Of a DNA stretch of 64,000 nucleotides, positions 52,014 to 61,191 are shown in pieces. The translations under genes were made by a program, and so were the position numbers. Numbering within the stretch: position 1 is the stretch's first letter; each line of letters begins with the position of its first letter. The stretch comes from Bryobacterales bacterium (GTDB lineage Bacteria; Acidobacteriota; Terriglobia; Bryobacterales; Bryobacteraceae), in contig DAIDHC010000110.1 of NCBI GenBank assembly GCA_027452065.1, positions 1 to 64,000 of the forward strand, written 5' to 3'. The notes beneath the pieces were generated by a model. It did not search any database. It was not told the DNA's origin and saw nothing but the letters and a program-made list of their open reading frames with translations.

Positions 52014-53013
52014 GACAACGCTGCCGGCCTCGCGCCTACCACGCTTCGCTCACCGCGCGCGAGCGTTACGCAGTCTGCTTGGCTTCGGCGGAATCGTCTT
52101 GCTCGCCGTGATCTTCAGCCCGGTAGCCTCGGATGGTTCGCGAATTTTCCTGGAACTCGGAAACCTCAGCGACATTCTTCGGCAGGTCTCGATTATCGGC
52201 ATCATCGCTCTCGCGATGACCTTCGTCATCCTCACCGGCGGCATCGATCTTAGCGTCGGCAGCATTCTTGCGCTATCCACTTCCCTCACCGCCATGTGGC
52301 TCGTGCGAAGCTCGAACGTCGCGGATTACGGCGCCCATATTGCGGCTGCCATTGCTCTCGCCCTCGCCGCCTCTGCCGCAGCCGGCCTGATAAACGGCGT
52401 CGTAATCGCCTCGCTCGAGATCCAGCCCTTCGTCGTCACCTTGGCCTCCATGATCGGCGTGCGTGGCCTGGCAAAATGGCTGACCTCGAATGCGAATATC
52501 GATATCGGCTTTGGCCGCGACGTCGCGGCCTCCTTCGCGGAAACGTTTCGCAATAAGTCGATCGTGATCGGCTCCTACGCTGCTTTATCGGCGCTACTCT
52601 GGTTCGTACTCTCTCGAACCGTGTTTGGCCGCCACGTGCGCGCCATCGGCGACAACGAGCGGGCCGGGCGCTACGCGGGCCTTCCCATCCGGCGCGTCAA
52701 AATCTGGGTATATGCGCTCTGTGGCCTGTCCGCGGGAGTCGCCGGCGTACTGTACGCGGCGGAGAATCATCAGGGAAATCCCAATGCCGGAGTGGGCTAC
52801 GAGCTGGATGCCATCGCCGCGGCTGTCATCGGCGGCACCAGCCTGGCCGGCGGCGCGGGATCCATCCCCGGAACCATCGTTGGTACGCTCACCATTGGAG
52901 TGCTTACAAATATGCTTCGCCTCAACAATATCGACAGCAACGTTGAGATGATGGTCAAGGCCGTCATCATTATTCTCGCGGTTGCGGTGCAACGGCGAAG
53001 CTCCAATGACTGA
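52000..53013 (+). CDS. Ribose-type sugar ABC transporter, permease
   Basis: 337 residues from ATG 52000, overlapping the ATPase gene by 14 nt. About 9 hydrophobic segments are visible, with the RbsC-type motifs IIALAMTFVILTGGIDLSVG, GVVIASLEIQPFVVTLASM and AIGDNERAGRYAGLPIRRVK (the EAA-like loop that contacts the ATPase). It forms the membrane channel, probably as a homodimer. The specific sugar is unknown; DeoR control and the aldolase suggest a pentose, deoxyhexose or sugar acid. Confidence 0.92.
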   Translation: MTPVETTLPASRLPRFAHRARALRSLLGFGGIVLLAVIFSPVASDGSRIFLELGNLSDILRQVSIIGIIALAMTFVILTGGIDLSVGSILALSTSLTAMWLVRSSNVADYGAHIAAAIALALAASAAAGLINGVVIASLEIQPFVVTLASMIGVRGLAKWLTSNANIDIGFGRDVAASFAETFRNKSIVIGSYAALSALLWFVLSRTVFGRHVRAIGDNERAGRYAGLPIRRVKIWVYALCGLSAGVAGVLYAAENHQGNPNAGVGYELDAIAAAVIGGTSLAGGAGSIPGTIVGTLTIGVLTNMLRLNNIDSNVEMMVKAVIIILAVAVQRRSSND

Positions 53014-54025
53014 ACCTGCCTTCCTCCGCCCTCCCTGCGCCCCCAGCCGCCTGGCGGTGGCCATCGGGTGCGCCGCCTTCCTCGCTGCCGCTGGCTGCGG
53101 CGGTGGAAAGGCGCCCAGCCGTCACGGAAAGCGATTCCTTGTTGCCTTCAGCCAGTGCAATAACGCCGAGCCGTATCGGGCTGCCCAAAACGCGCTCATG
53201 ATGAAGCTGTTTGCCGAAGCCGGCGATGTCGACCTCGTCATTGCCGATGCCGGGCAGGACAACAGCCGGCAGGTCGCACAGGTCGAGACATTCATTCGTC
53301 AGAAGCCCGACTTGCTGATCGTCGCCCCAAACGAACGCGCCGCCCTCACCGCGGTCATGGGCCAAGCCATGCAGGCCGGAATCCGCACCATCTGTCTCGA
53401 ACGCGACGTCCTCCAGCCGAATTACACGGTCTACGTGCACAGCGACAACGTCGCCATCGGACGCATGGCCGGAGACTTCATCGTCAAATACCTGACCGGC
53501 AAGTACGGTTCACCCCGGGGAAACCTCGTGCAGATGCGTGGATTGCTCGGCGTCGAAGGGGAAATCAGCCGCTACAACGGAGCCCGTGAAATCCTCGACC
53601 GCTACCCATCCATTCGGACCGTCGCCGAGCCGGTTGCCGACTGGATTCAGGCCCGCGCCAAAGACCGGATGACGGAGGTGCTGAGGTCGCAGCCGTCGAT
53701 CGATGTCGTGTACGCGCACAACGACCCCATGGCCGTGGGCGCTTATCTCGCCGCCAAAGAGCTCGGTCGGGACCACCAGATGATCTTCGTTGGCGTCGAC
53801 GGGCTCGGCGGACCCGCCGGTGGCGTCAAGAAGGTTGTGGACGGCGTCCTGGCGGCCACTTTCGTATACCCTCTCTGCGTCGACAAGACCGTCGCCGTCG
53901 CGCTCCAAATGCTCCGTGACCCGCACTTCTCTCCAGACAAGGAATATAATTTGCCGCCGGTTATGGTGACGCAGGCCAACGCCGCATCGCTCTATACGCA
54001 GCTTACTCTTTCCGGTGGCAATTAA
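53006..54025 (+). CDS. Ribose-type sugar ABC transporter, substrate-binding lipoprotein
   Basis: 339 residues from ATG 53006, overlapping the permease gene by 8 nt. The lipobox LAAAGC (near residue 31) anchors it. The periplasmic-binding-protein type 1 domain follows, with FSQCNNAEPYRAAQNALM, DAGQDNSRQVAQVETFI, DLLIVAPNERAAL, VYAHNDPMAVGAYLAAKELG and GVDGLGGPAGGVKKV. It captures the sugar for the RbsA/C-type transporter. Residues that would define the ligand cannot be read with confidence. Confidence 0.92.
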   Translation: MTEPAFLRPPCAPSRLAVAIGCAAFLAAAGCGGGKAPSRHGKRFLVAFSQCNNAEPYRAAQNALMMKLFAEAGDVDLVIADAGQDNSRQVAQVETFIRQKPDLLIVAPNERAALTAVMGQAMQAGIRTICLERDVLQPNYTVYVHSDNVAIGRMAGDFIVKYLTGKYGSPRGNLVQMRGLLGVEGEISRYNGAREILDRYPSIRTVAEPVADWIQARAKDRMTEVLRSQPSIDVVYAHNDPMAVGAYLAAKELGRDHQMIFVGVDGLGGPAGGVKKVVDGVLAATFVYPLCVDKTVAVALQMLRDPHFSPDKEYNLPPVMVTQANAASLYTQLTLSGGN

Positions 54026-54185
54026 GCGCCTGGACCCGGTTGAGTCGCGCCATGGCCGCGCGCCCGAACAAGCACAAACCGTTGACAGGGCGCTGGCCGA
54101 GTGAGGGAGCCGCGCTTCGGCTCATTTGCGGGTCGGCGGAGCACATATCTGACGCCACGCTCCGCCGTCCCGTCGCACCCGTTGC

Positions 54186-54206
54186 GATCGGCCCAATCGG
54201 CCGATC
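54186..54206 (-). terminator. Hairpin overlapping the stop codon of the Oar-like receptor gene
   Basis: GATCGGCC (54186-54193) and GGCCGATC (54199-54206) are perfect complements around a 5-nt loop. Because the stem includes the last bases of the TGA, it could close minus-strand transcription of the receptor gene and also stop the convergent ABC operon. There is no U-tract. Confidence 0.45.
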
Positions 54207-57200
54207 AGAATGTGAATTTACCGGCGATCTGCAACTCGCGGTTGTTGTTGGAGGTCGAACTGATCGTTCCGAATGTCGCCGTCCCAAGCGTTGCCGCCGG
54301 GTTGGAGAAAGAGGGGTGGTTCAGAGTGTTGAACGCCTCCAGACGGAGCTCGAACGAGGCCCTTTCCTTGATGGGAAAGAGCTTGAAGAGCGAGAAATCT
54401 ACGTCGACCAGGTCCGGTCCGTACAGCAGATTCCGGCCCGCGGTTCCGTATGTGTAGGCAGCCGGCACAGCGAAGGCCGCAGGGGAAATGCAGCCCGTCA
54501 GGTGCCCATCGCCGCAGTTGGCGCTCGGCGTCCCGATCAGATTCGGACGCTGGTTGCCGACACCGGTATTGGCGTAATCGCCAGGCACAGTCACGTTAAA
54601 GGGAAAGCCGCTCTGGGCTGTGATAATCCCATTGATCTGCCAGTTCCCCAAAACATAGCGTTCGAAGGGATTGGCCGCATTCTTGAGGAACGGGATCTCG
54701 TAATTGAAGCTGCCCACGAAACGATGGCGGACGTCCCAGTTGCTGTTGCCGTAGTCGCCGGCCCAGTTATAAGGATTCATCGGAGCGCCGCCTCCGTTCG
54801 AGTCGGTGCTGACATCCAGATCGTGTGACCATGTGTACGACATCAGCATCGTCAGGCCATGGGTCATATTTTGCCTCAGGACGACGTTGAGACCATCGTA
54901 GTTTGCCACCTCGTCGTTTTGAATCGTCCGGATCACGTTGAATAATTGATTCGGCCGTCGCGAGGCGATTGGCCCGGGACCGGGCAGCGGCGTGTTGTTG
55001 AAATTGCTTCGATCCAGGTGCACCATGTGAGATCCGAGGTATTGCACGTCTATGGCGGCTCCCTGCCACAGCGCGCGTTCGACGTCGAAGCTCCATTGGC
55101 TCATGTACGCCGTAGGAAGATTCGGATTGATCGTGAAGGCGTTGGGAGGTCCGGCTTTGCCCTGCGACGAACTGGGCGTCGGGTTGTCGAAAGAGAGGGT
55201 CGGATTCGAGGGCTGGGAGTTGTAGGTGTAAATGGAGCTGAACGGTGGATTTGTTGTCGTCAGAGTGTAAGTATTGAGCTGGTTCGGATTGTAGTAAATC
55301 CCGTATCCGCCCCGGAGAACCCATTTGTCTGACGCGCGATAGGCGAATCCGAAGCGGGGTGCGAAGTCGCTATGTGTCGGATAAGTGTACGGAATGATCT
55401 GCGGAACCGTCGCCGGAATGAACGCGGTCTGCTGCGGATTCAGGATGGTGCCGTTCCCATTCGTCGATTCCGGTACCGTCGGCAATTCGTATCGCAGCCC
55501 CAGGCTCAAGGTCAGGCGCGAGCTTACCTGCCACTTGTCAACCACGAAGAAACCATCCCGGTACTGAGTGCCGCCGCCCGGCACCAGCGGTCCCGGCGTT
55601 GTCACCTGAAGAGGGAGGCCGAACATAAAATCAGCCGGAGCGTATCCGCTAATCGTACCCGAAAAGTTAAAGAAGCCGCGAGGATTGTTATTGGCCGTCC
55701 GCATGGTCACCAGGTCCCGGATTTCGACGCCGGCCTGGATGCTGTGAGCTCCGTGCGTCCAGCTCAGGATGTCGGTTCCCTGCCACGTTTCGTCGGTCTC
55801 ATACCAATTGCTGCTGGCCATATTCTGGCCTCCGATCGCCATGAAGCCGGCGACAGAGATATCGGGCAGCCCGGAGTTGGCCAGGCTGGAAGTGAATCCC
55901 GGAATACCGAGATCGGTGCCGGCGTTGGCGAGCGCGGCAGTGTTGAAGAAGTTGATCGAATTGATCGTCGTGCTCTGCCGTCCGAAACGCGCGTCGTTGA
56001 TCAGGCTCGGTGTCAGCACCTGGGTATAGCCGATCACGAAGTTGCGGTCGGTGACGGGCTGGTTGTAGCCGTTGAACGGATTTGTGTTCCCGTTCTGCAG
56101 CGTCGTGTTCTCCCACGCATAGCGGAAAAACAAGCGCGTCTTCTCACCGAAGTTCTGATCGACACGATCCAAGGTCTGGTTCGTCGTGTTGGTGTTGAGA
56201 ACACTGGCCAGGTAGTTGTTCGCGATCCCTGCCTGATTCGGGAGCGGCATGTATTGTAGCGCCTTCACGGCCTGCGACGATATCTGGGAAGCCGGAATGA
56301 TGTTGCCGGGCAGCGGCGGCTGGCCGGGTGCCAGGGGATCCCGAATTACCTTAGTCGTCTCGGTGAAGTTGCCCTGCCGCATCAGGGGCGTCAGCACCGT
56401 GTCCCTCTGAGCCAGCGTCTGGGACTGCCGCAGGCCTTCATAGTCGACCATGAAGAAGGTCTTATCCCGGCCGTTATAAAGTTTGGGAATCACCACCGGT
56501 CCCGCAAGCTCGAATCCGAACTGGTTCTGATGGTACGGCGCTTGCGGCGTACCCGGCTTTTCGAAGAATCCCCGGGCATCGAAGTAATCGTTGCGCAGGA
56601 ACTCGAATACGCTCCCATGCAGACTGTTCGTGCCGCTCTTGGTCACCAGGTTCATCTGCAATCCGAGATAGCCTCCATACTGCGCCTGGTAGGTGCCCGT
56701 CTGAATCTGCGCCTCTTGGATGGCGTCCACCGAGGGCCGGAACGTTGTTGTCGTAATCAGGTTATTCATCAGGCTGACGCCGTCCAGCGAGACGCTGTTC
56801 TGAATCTCGCGCGTCCCGGCAGCGATGAAATCCTCGCCGCCTCCGGGATTTCCCGCGGCGGATTTCATTCCGGGCAGTACTCCGGGCGTTATCACCGCAA
56901 GCTGGAGAACATCGCGGCCGTTTAACGGCAAATCGACGGTTTGCCTGCTATTAATGATCTGGCTCAGACTCGCTTCATCCGTCGCGATCGGCGGGGCTTC
57001 GGAGCTGACGGTGATTTCAGAGCTCACCTGGCCCACCTGCATAACGAAGTCCGTACGTACGATCTGATTGCTTTCCACCAGGATGTTCGATTTTGTGAAC
57101 GACTGAAAACCGGCCTGCGTGATCGTGATCTTATATGTTCCGATCTTTACGAACTGGAAGTTGTAGGTACCTTCCGCGCTCGTCGTCGTTGTGTAGGATT

Positions 57201-57363
57201 CCTGGGTTCCCACATTGACCGCGGTCACGTTCGCGCCCACCAGGGCGGCGCCTGCCGAGTCGGTTACATTCCCCACCAGGGACGTGGTCGAGGCCAACTG
57301 TGCATATGCCATGGCCGCGGCTGCCAACCCCGTCAGAACAAAAGTGAAACAGCGTTTCGTCAT
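54205..57363 (-). CDS. Oar-like TonB-dependent receptor with carboxypeptidase-regulatory-like domain
   Basis: 1052 residues from ATG 57363 (GAGGAG upstream). Signal peptide about 1-21. A carboxypeptidase regulatory-like beta-sandwich follows (TSLVGNVTDSAGAALVGANVTAVN, about 25-105), then a plug-like region (LPLNGRDVLQLAVITPGVLPG). The long beta-barrel ends in the aromatic outer-membrane signal AGKFTF. This is the Oar-type family that is very expanded in Solibacter-like Acidobacteria. It probably takes up or binds oligosaccharides or peptides. It follows the two tandem unknown genes by 104 nt on the same strand. Confidence 0.9.
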   Translation of the reverse strand: MTKRCFTFVLTGLAAAAMAYAQLASTTSLVGNVTDSAGAALVGANVTAVNVGTQESYTTTTSAEGTYNFQFVKIGTYKITITQAGFQSFTKSNILVESNQIVRTDFVMQVGQVSSEITVSSEAPPIATDEASLSQIINSRQTVDLPLNGRDVLQLAVITPGVLPGMKSAAGNPGGGEDFIAAGTREIQNSVSLDGVSLMNNLITTTTFRPSVDAIQEAQIQTGTYQAQYGGYLGLQMNLVTKSGTNSLHGSVFEFLRNDYFDARGFFEKPGTPQAPYHQNQFGFELAGPVVIPKLYNGRDKTFFMVDYEGLRQSQTLAQRDTVLTPLMRQGNFTETTKVIRDPLAPGQPPLPGNIIPASQISSQAVKALQYMPLPNQAGIANNYLASVLNTNTTNQTLDRVDQNFGEKTRLFFRYAWENTTLQNGNTNPFNGYNQPVTDRNFVIGYTQVLTPSLINDARFGRQSTTINSINFFNTAALANAGTDLGIPGFTSSLANSGLPDISVAGFMAIGGQNMASSNWYETDETWQGTDILSWTHGAHSIQAGVEIRDLVTMRTANNNPRGFFNFSGTISGYAPADFMFGLPLQVTTPGPLVPGGGTQYRDGFFVVDKWQVSSRLTLSLGLRYELPTVPESTNGNGTILNPQQTAFIPATVPQIIPYTYPTHSDFAPRFGFAYRASDKWVLRGGYGIYYNPNQLNTYTLTTTNPPFSSIYTYNSQPSNPTLSFDNPTPSSSQGKAGPPNAFTINPNLPTAYMSQWSFDVERALWQGAAIDVQYLGSHMVHLDRSNFNNTPLPGPGPIASRRPNQLFNVIRTIQNDEVANYDGLNVVLRQNMTHGLTMLMSYTWSHDLDVSTDSNGGGAPMNPYNWAGDYGNSNWDVRHRFVGSFNYEIPFLKNAANPFERYVLGNWQINGIITAQSGFPFNVTVPGDYANTGVGNQRPNLIGTPSANCGDGHLTGCISPAAFAVPAAYTYGTAGRNLLYGPDLVDVDFSLFKLFPIKERASFELRLEAFNTLNHPSFSNPAATLGTATFGTISSTSNNNRELQIAGKFTF

Positions 57364-57388
57364 ATAACTCCTCACCAAAAGTCTTGAG

Positions 57389-57410
57389 ATTGTAATAAGT
57401 ATATCGCAAC
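57389..57410 (-). promoter_or_regulatory. AT-rich region with possible -10 element before the receptor gene
   Basis: On the minus strand TACAAT (57394-57389) sits 25 nt upstream of the receptor ATG; a weak TTTAGC lies about 16 nt further upstream. The stretch is clearly more AT-rich than its surroundings. The -35 match is poor. Confidence 0.3.
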
Positions 57411-57467
57411 GCTAAAAGTTATATCCCGTCGCGTGGGCCGGCGCGCCCTGGAGCCGCCGGGCCCGCT

Positions 57468-58712
57468 CTACGCCCGGCAATACTGCGACTCTGCCGGCGG
57501 CTGGTATTCAACCGCCAGTTGGGGCGTTTCCAGCTTCTTTTGCCCGCTTACCTTCGATGTCAGGCAACTTTCCAGCACGCCGCTGGTCAGCAGCGTGCGA
57601 CGGATCGAATAGGGCGCCTTTCCACTGGCGAACATCTGCTGAATCTTCGAAACGAGACATGCCGAGTACGTCACGTTCGGGTTCGGCGACAGAAAGAACT
57701 GCGTCGATGCGACCCCTCGGCCTTTCAGTCGTGCGGCGAAGTTGAAGTCCTCAACCGCGCCGTCCAGCATCAACATGGCTGCCCGCAGCCCATCGCGGTA
57801 TTCGATGAGATAGGCAGCGGGATTTTTGACCAGGCTTTCGAGCACGCCCGGCGCCGCAAGGTTCTGCGTCCGGCCGTCTTTCACCGTCAGCCCAAGCGGC
57901 GTGTCCGTGCGCGATAACGCCGAACTCATCAGATCCTCAGACCATCTACCCTCGGCCCGGGCCTTCCAGAACGCCTCCCCACCGAGCCACTGGACTGACT
58001 TCACGCCGGTTTCGCCGCCCCGGCGCCTCTCCACCATGCACTGCATTGCTTCGAGCGCGTGAAAGTCCATCGGGTCGGACCCTCCGCAGCCGATCATAAC
58101 GGCTTCCTCAACGTCCGAGGCCAACGGGATCTCGATGTCCGGAAGCCGCCACGTCACCGGCAGCGAGGAGCCGCCCAACATCGGGAATCCCAGCCTTTCC
58201 GACGCCTCCACCATCGCCTTCGCCTTGTCGAAGCTGTAGGAAAGGTGCTTGTCGTTGTACACCGGCACGGCGCGCCCATCCTGTTCAAACACCCGCACAC
58301 ACTGCTCGAAGAACTCATATCGCGGGTACAGTATCTGCCCCTTCTCATTCCGCGGATAGTCGCCGTGCTCGCCCACGATCAACACGGCGTCGCACGCGAT
58401 CCGGCTGCCGCCGCACCGCAACGTCTCGGCAATGGTTGGGTAAACCCGGAATCCGAACTCGCTCGCCCGCTCCCGGCTCAAGTCGCCCTCCGGCTTCTGA
58501 TCCACGTACAGCGAGACCACCTGCATATCCGGCGCATGCCAGGTGCCGTTGTGTGGGTAACCGACAAGAAAACGATCCCCGATGTGCTGCCCGTGCGACA
58601 AGTACCGGTAGATCGTCGTAATCACCGCGACGCGCTTCTTCTCCCCGTTCTGCGCCTGTGTGAGCGACGGAGCGAGCGCCGCCGCCTCGAGAAACTGCCG
58701 CCTTGTCATCAT
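57468..58712 (-). CDS. Uncharacterised protein A of a tandem pair (Tat-like leader)
   Basis: 414 residues from ATG 58712 (an ATG at 58709 is equal), with GAGAGGCGG upstream, 7 nt after the previous stop. The leader TRRQFLEAAALAPSLTQA is Tat-like. The body shares most of its length with the next gene upstream: HGQHIGDRFLVGY, SLYVDQK, VLIVGEHGDYPRNEKGQ, YPRYEFFEQ, VYNDKHLSYSF, GGSSLPVTWRLPDI, and MVERRRGGETGVKSVQWLGG. Conserved His, Asp and Glu residues suggest a metal-dependent enzyme. I do not recognise the family. As one copy has a leader and one does not, the two may act in different compartments. Confidence 0.75.
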   Translation of the reverse strand: MMTRRQFLEAAALAPSLTQAQNGEKKRVAVITTIYRYLSHGQHIGDRFLVGYPHNGTWHAPDMQVVSLYVDQKPEGDLSRERASEFGFRVYPTIAETLRCGGSRIACDAVLIVGEHGDYPRNEKGQILYPRYEFFEQCVRVFEQDGRAVPVYNDKHLSYSFDKAKAMVEASERLGFPMLGGSSLPVTWRLPDIEIPLASDVEEAVMIGCGGSDPMDFHALEAMQCMVERRRGGETGVKSVQWLGGEAFWKARAEGRWSEDLMSSALSRTDTPLGLTVKDGRTQNLAAPGVLESLVKNPAAYLIEYRDGLRAAMLMLDGAVEDFNFAARLKGRGVASTQFFLSPNPNVTYSACLVSKIQQMFASGKAPYSIRRTLLTSGVLESCLTSKVSGQKKLETPQLAVEYQPPAESQYCRA

Positions 58713-58719
58713 CCGCCTC

Positions 58720-59922
58720 TCAGCTCCTCCAGAACGTCGAGGCCGCCGGAGCCTCGTAGCGCACATCCAACCACGGCGTTTCGATCCGCTTCTGGTCCCG
58801 GTACAGGCTTTCAACGCCCGCCGCCGTCAGCCCCGTCGTCAGCAGAGTCCTCTCCACCGGGTAGGGTGCCTTACCGCTCAGAAACATCGTCTCCATGTGA
58901 TGCACCAGCGGGCTGAAAAAATCCGCCAGGGTCGTCCGTCCATCCGGCATCGGCAGGTACATTTGCACCGAAAGCGGCTCGCTTCGTCCGGACAACTGTG
59001 CGGCGAAGTTGAAGTCCCTCACCAGCCCGTTCATCAGCATCATCGTGCACCGCAGGCCGTCGCGGTGCTCGTAGTGGTACGCCACCGGATCCTTCACCAG
59101 CGCGCGCATCTGATCCACCGTCGGAAAAATGTCGTTGAATCCCGGCCGCGCCGGTGTCAACGTATGGCTCCGGCACAGCGCCGCGTCCATCAACTTCTTC
59201 GACCAGACTCCTTCGGTCATCGCGTCCCAAAAATTCTCGCCCCGGTAAGCCTGAATCCACTTGACGCCCGTCTCGCCGCCCTTCCGCCGCTCCACCATCC
59301 CCTGGATCGTTTCCAGGCCGTGAAAATCGTAGCTGTCCACGCCGCCATAGCAGATACACAGCGCTTCCTGCACCTGGGCCTCCGCCGGCATGTCAATCGA
59401 CGGAATTCGCCACGTCACCGGCAGACTCGACCCGGCCATGAACTCAAACCCCATCTCGCGCGCCGTGTCTCTCATCCGCTTGGCCCATTCCCAGTTCCAC
59501 GACAAATGCTTGTCGTTGAATACCGGCACTGTCTTCTTGCTGGCGCGGAAAACCTCCACCACCTTTTCGAAATACTGGTACCGGGGATATTCCGTCTGTC
59601 CCAGCTCATTTTTCGGATAGTCGCCGTGCTCGCCCACGATCACAACTCCATCCACCGCCAGCTTGTCCCCGCCCAGCGTTAACGCGTCCTCCACCGTTGG
59701 ATAGAGCTTCATCGCTGGGTGCCGCAGCAGCCGCTCGCGGCTCAGATCCAGCGGGCTCACCTGGTCTACGTACAGCGCCACCATGTCCATTGGCGGCACG
59801 TGATAACTGCCTTCCCACCCATATCCATCCAGAAACCGGTCGACGATGTGTTGGGCGTGATACATCTTCCGATAGACGTTCACAATAGCTGCCAGGCGCG
59901 GCCGGCGATCAGGTGTGTTCAT
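58720..59922 (-). CDS. Uncharacterised protein B of a tandem pair (no leader)
   Basis: 400 residues without signal peptide. It is a paralogue of the product of the next gene: HAQHIVDRFLDGY, ALYVDQV, VVIVGEHGDYPKNELGQ, YPRYQYFEKVVEVF, VFNDKHLSWNW, AGSSLPVTWRIPSI and MVERRKGGETGVKWIQ all align. The conserved signature is V-I-V-G-E-H-G-D-Y-P followed by N-D-K-H-L-S. Fold and function are unknown to me; a Rossmann-like start (AAIVNVYRKMYHAQH) is possible. Its start lies only 26 nt from the divergent dipeptidase gene. Confidence 0.75.
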   Translation of the reverse strand: MNTPDRRPRLAAIVNVYRKMYHAQHIVDRFLDGYGWEGSYHVPPMDMVALYVDQVSPLDLSRERLLRHPAMKLYPTVEDALTLGGDKLAVDGVVIVGEHGDYPKNELGQTEYPRYQYFEKVVEVFRASKKTVPVFNDKHLSWNWEWAKRMRDTAREMGFEFMAGSSLPVTWRIPSIDMPAEAQVQEALCICYGGVDSYDFHGLETIQGMVERRKGGETGVKWIQAYRGENFWDAMTEGVWSKKLMDAALCRSHTLTPARPGFNDIFPTVDQMRALVKDPVAYHYEHRDGLRCTMMLMNGLVRDFNFAAQLSGRSEPLSVQMYLPMPDGRTTLADFFSPLVHHMETMFLSGKAPYPVERTLLTTGLTAAGVESLYRDQKRIETPWLDVRYEAPAASTFWRS

Positions 59923-59942
59923 TTCACGTTTGCCGAAAGGCT

Positions 59943-59950
59943 ATTATAAT
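59943..59950. promoter_or_regulatory. Overlapping TATAAT elements on both strands (divergent promoter)
   Basis: ATTATAAT is self-complementary. It gives a perfect TATAAT on the plus strand at 59945-59950 and on the minus strand at 59948-59943. The minus copy is 21 nt upstream of protein B's ATG (59922). The plus copy overlaps the dipeptidase ATG (59949), so a plus start near 59957 would fall at the in-frame GTG 59958 or the promoter is unused. Neither side has a good -35 box. Confidence 0.45.
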
Positions 59951-61172
59951 GCGAATCGTGCTTTACTTTTCTCGATTTTTGGCGGTTTCAGTTTTTTCCG
60001 CTCAATTTTTGGCCGCTCAATCGCCATCTACGATCACCGAAAGGGCTCGTTCGCTTCATTTCCACAGCCTCGTCTTCGACGGCCACATCCACGCCGTCGA
60101 CCGCGAGTTTTACCACGGCGGCGACATCGGCACCCTGAAAACGGATGGTCAGTTCGACCTTCCGCGAAGCGTCGAAGGGGGCCTCGGCGCCCTGTTTTTC
60201 ACCATCTTTGTCACCGAGGACTACTACCCGCCTCGTCTCGAGACCAAGCAGGCGCTCCGCATGCTCGACTGCGCCATCCAGCAGATCCAGCGCAACCCCG
60301 CCCGCATTGCCATCGCTCTCGATGGCGCCGGCGTCGAGCGCATCCATCGCGCCGGCAAGATCGCCGCCGTGCTCGACATCGAAGGCAGCTTCGATCTCGA
60401 CGGCGACCTGGGCGTTCTGCGCCAGTTCCACCGCCTTGGTCTGCGATCGATGCAGCTTTCCGCCCACAACCGGAACAACAACTACGCCGACTCCTGCTGC
60501 TCGCCTCCGCGCTCCCACGGTCTCAGCCCGCACGGCGTCGAGGTCATCCGGGAGATGAACCGGCTTGGGATGGTCATCAACGTCTCACATGCTTCCGACG
60601 ACGCCATCTCCCAGGCCATCGACGCGAGCTCGGAGCCGATCGTCGCCACCCACAACGGCATGCGCTCGGTCAACGACATCCCGCGGAATATGCCCGATTG
60701 GCTGATCAAGAAGCTCGCCTCCAAAGGCGGCCTCATCGGTTTTCAGATCGGCAACGAGTTTCACAACCGCAAGCTTTTCGAGTACCGCACCGCGCACGAG
60801 GGCAAGGCCTTCTGGGACACGTCCGCAGTCCACGACCGCGAATCCGGCATGTCCATCGAGGAGATCGACCGCATGGTGGCGCCGCGTTTCCCCATGCCCG
60901 GCTTTCCGGCTCCCGATGCGCTCAAGCTGACCGTGGCCGGTTGGGTCGCCGTCGTTGATCGCGCCATCCAGCTCGTTGGTGAGGACCATGTCAGCCTCGG
61001 CAGCGACTTCGACGGCGGCCCGACGCTGCCGCTCGGCATGCGCGACATCCGCGACCTTCCCCTGATCACTCAGGCCATGCTCGATCGCGGCTACTCCGAC
61101 GAGCGCATCCGCAAATTCCTCGGCGGCAATCTGCTCCGGGTCTTCTCCCAGGTGACGGCCCGGCGGCCCTAG
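59949..61172 (+). CDS. Membrane dipeptidase-family (M19) protein
   Basis: 407 residues from ATG 59949, with a signal peptide (about 1-23, ending FLAAQ). Zinc ligands of renal dipeptidase-type enzymes are visible: HIH in FDGHIHAVD, Glu in VLDIEGSF, His in NVSHASDD and in IVATHNGMRSV, and Asp in LGSDFDGGP. It probably cleaves dipeptides, possibly including D-amino acid forms, in the periplasm. Its start overlaps a perfect plus-strand TATAAT, so a leaderless or slightly later start (GTG 59958) is possible. It converges on the amidohydrolase gene, 19 nt apart. Confidence 0.9.
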   Translation: MRIVLYFSRFLAVSVFSAQFLAAQSPSTITERARSLHFHSLVFDGHIHAVDREFYHGGDIGTLKTDGQFDLPRSVEGGLGALFFTIFVTEDYYPPRLETKQALRMLDCAIQQIQRNPARIAIALDGAGVERIHRAGKIAAVLDIEGSFDLDGDLGVLRQFHRLGLRSMQLSAHNRNNNYADSCCSPPRSHGLSPHGVEVIREMNRLGMVINVSHASDDAISQAIDASSEPIVATHNGMRSVNDIPRNMPDWLIKKLASKGGLIGFQIGNEFHNRKLFEYRTAHEGKAFWDTSAVHDRESGMSIEEIDRMVAPRFPMPGFPAPDALKLTVAGWVAVVDRAIQLVGEDHVSLGSDFDGGPTLPLGMRDIRDLPLITQAMLDRGYSDERIRKFLGGNLLRVFSQVTARRP

Positions 61173-61191
61173 GCCCCGCGCTGCGCCCGCC

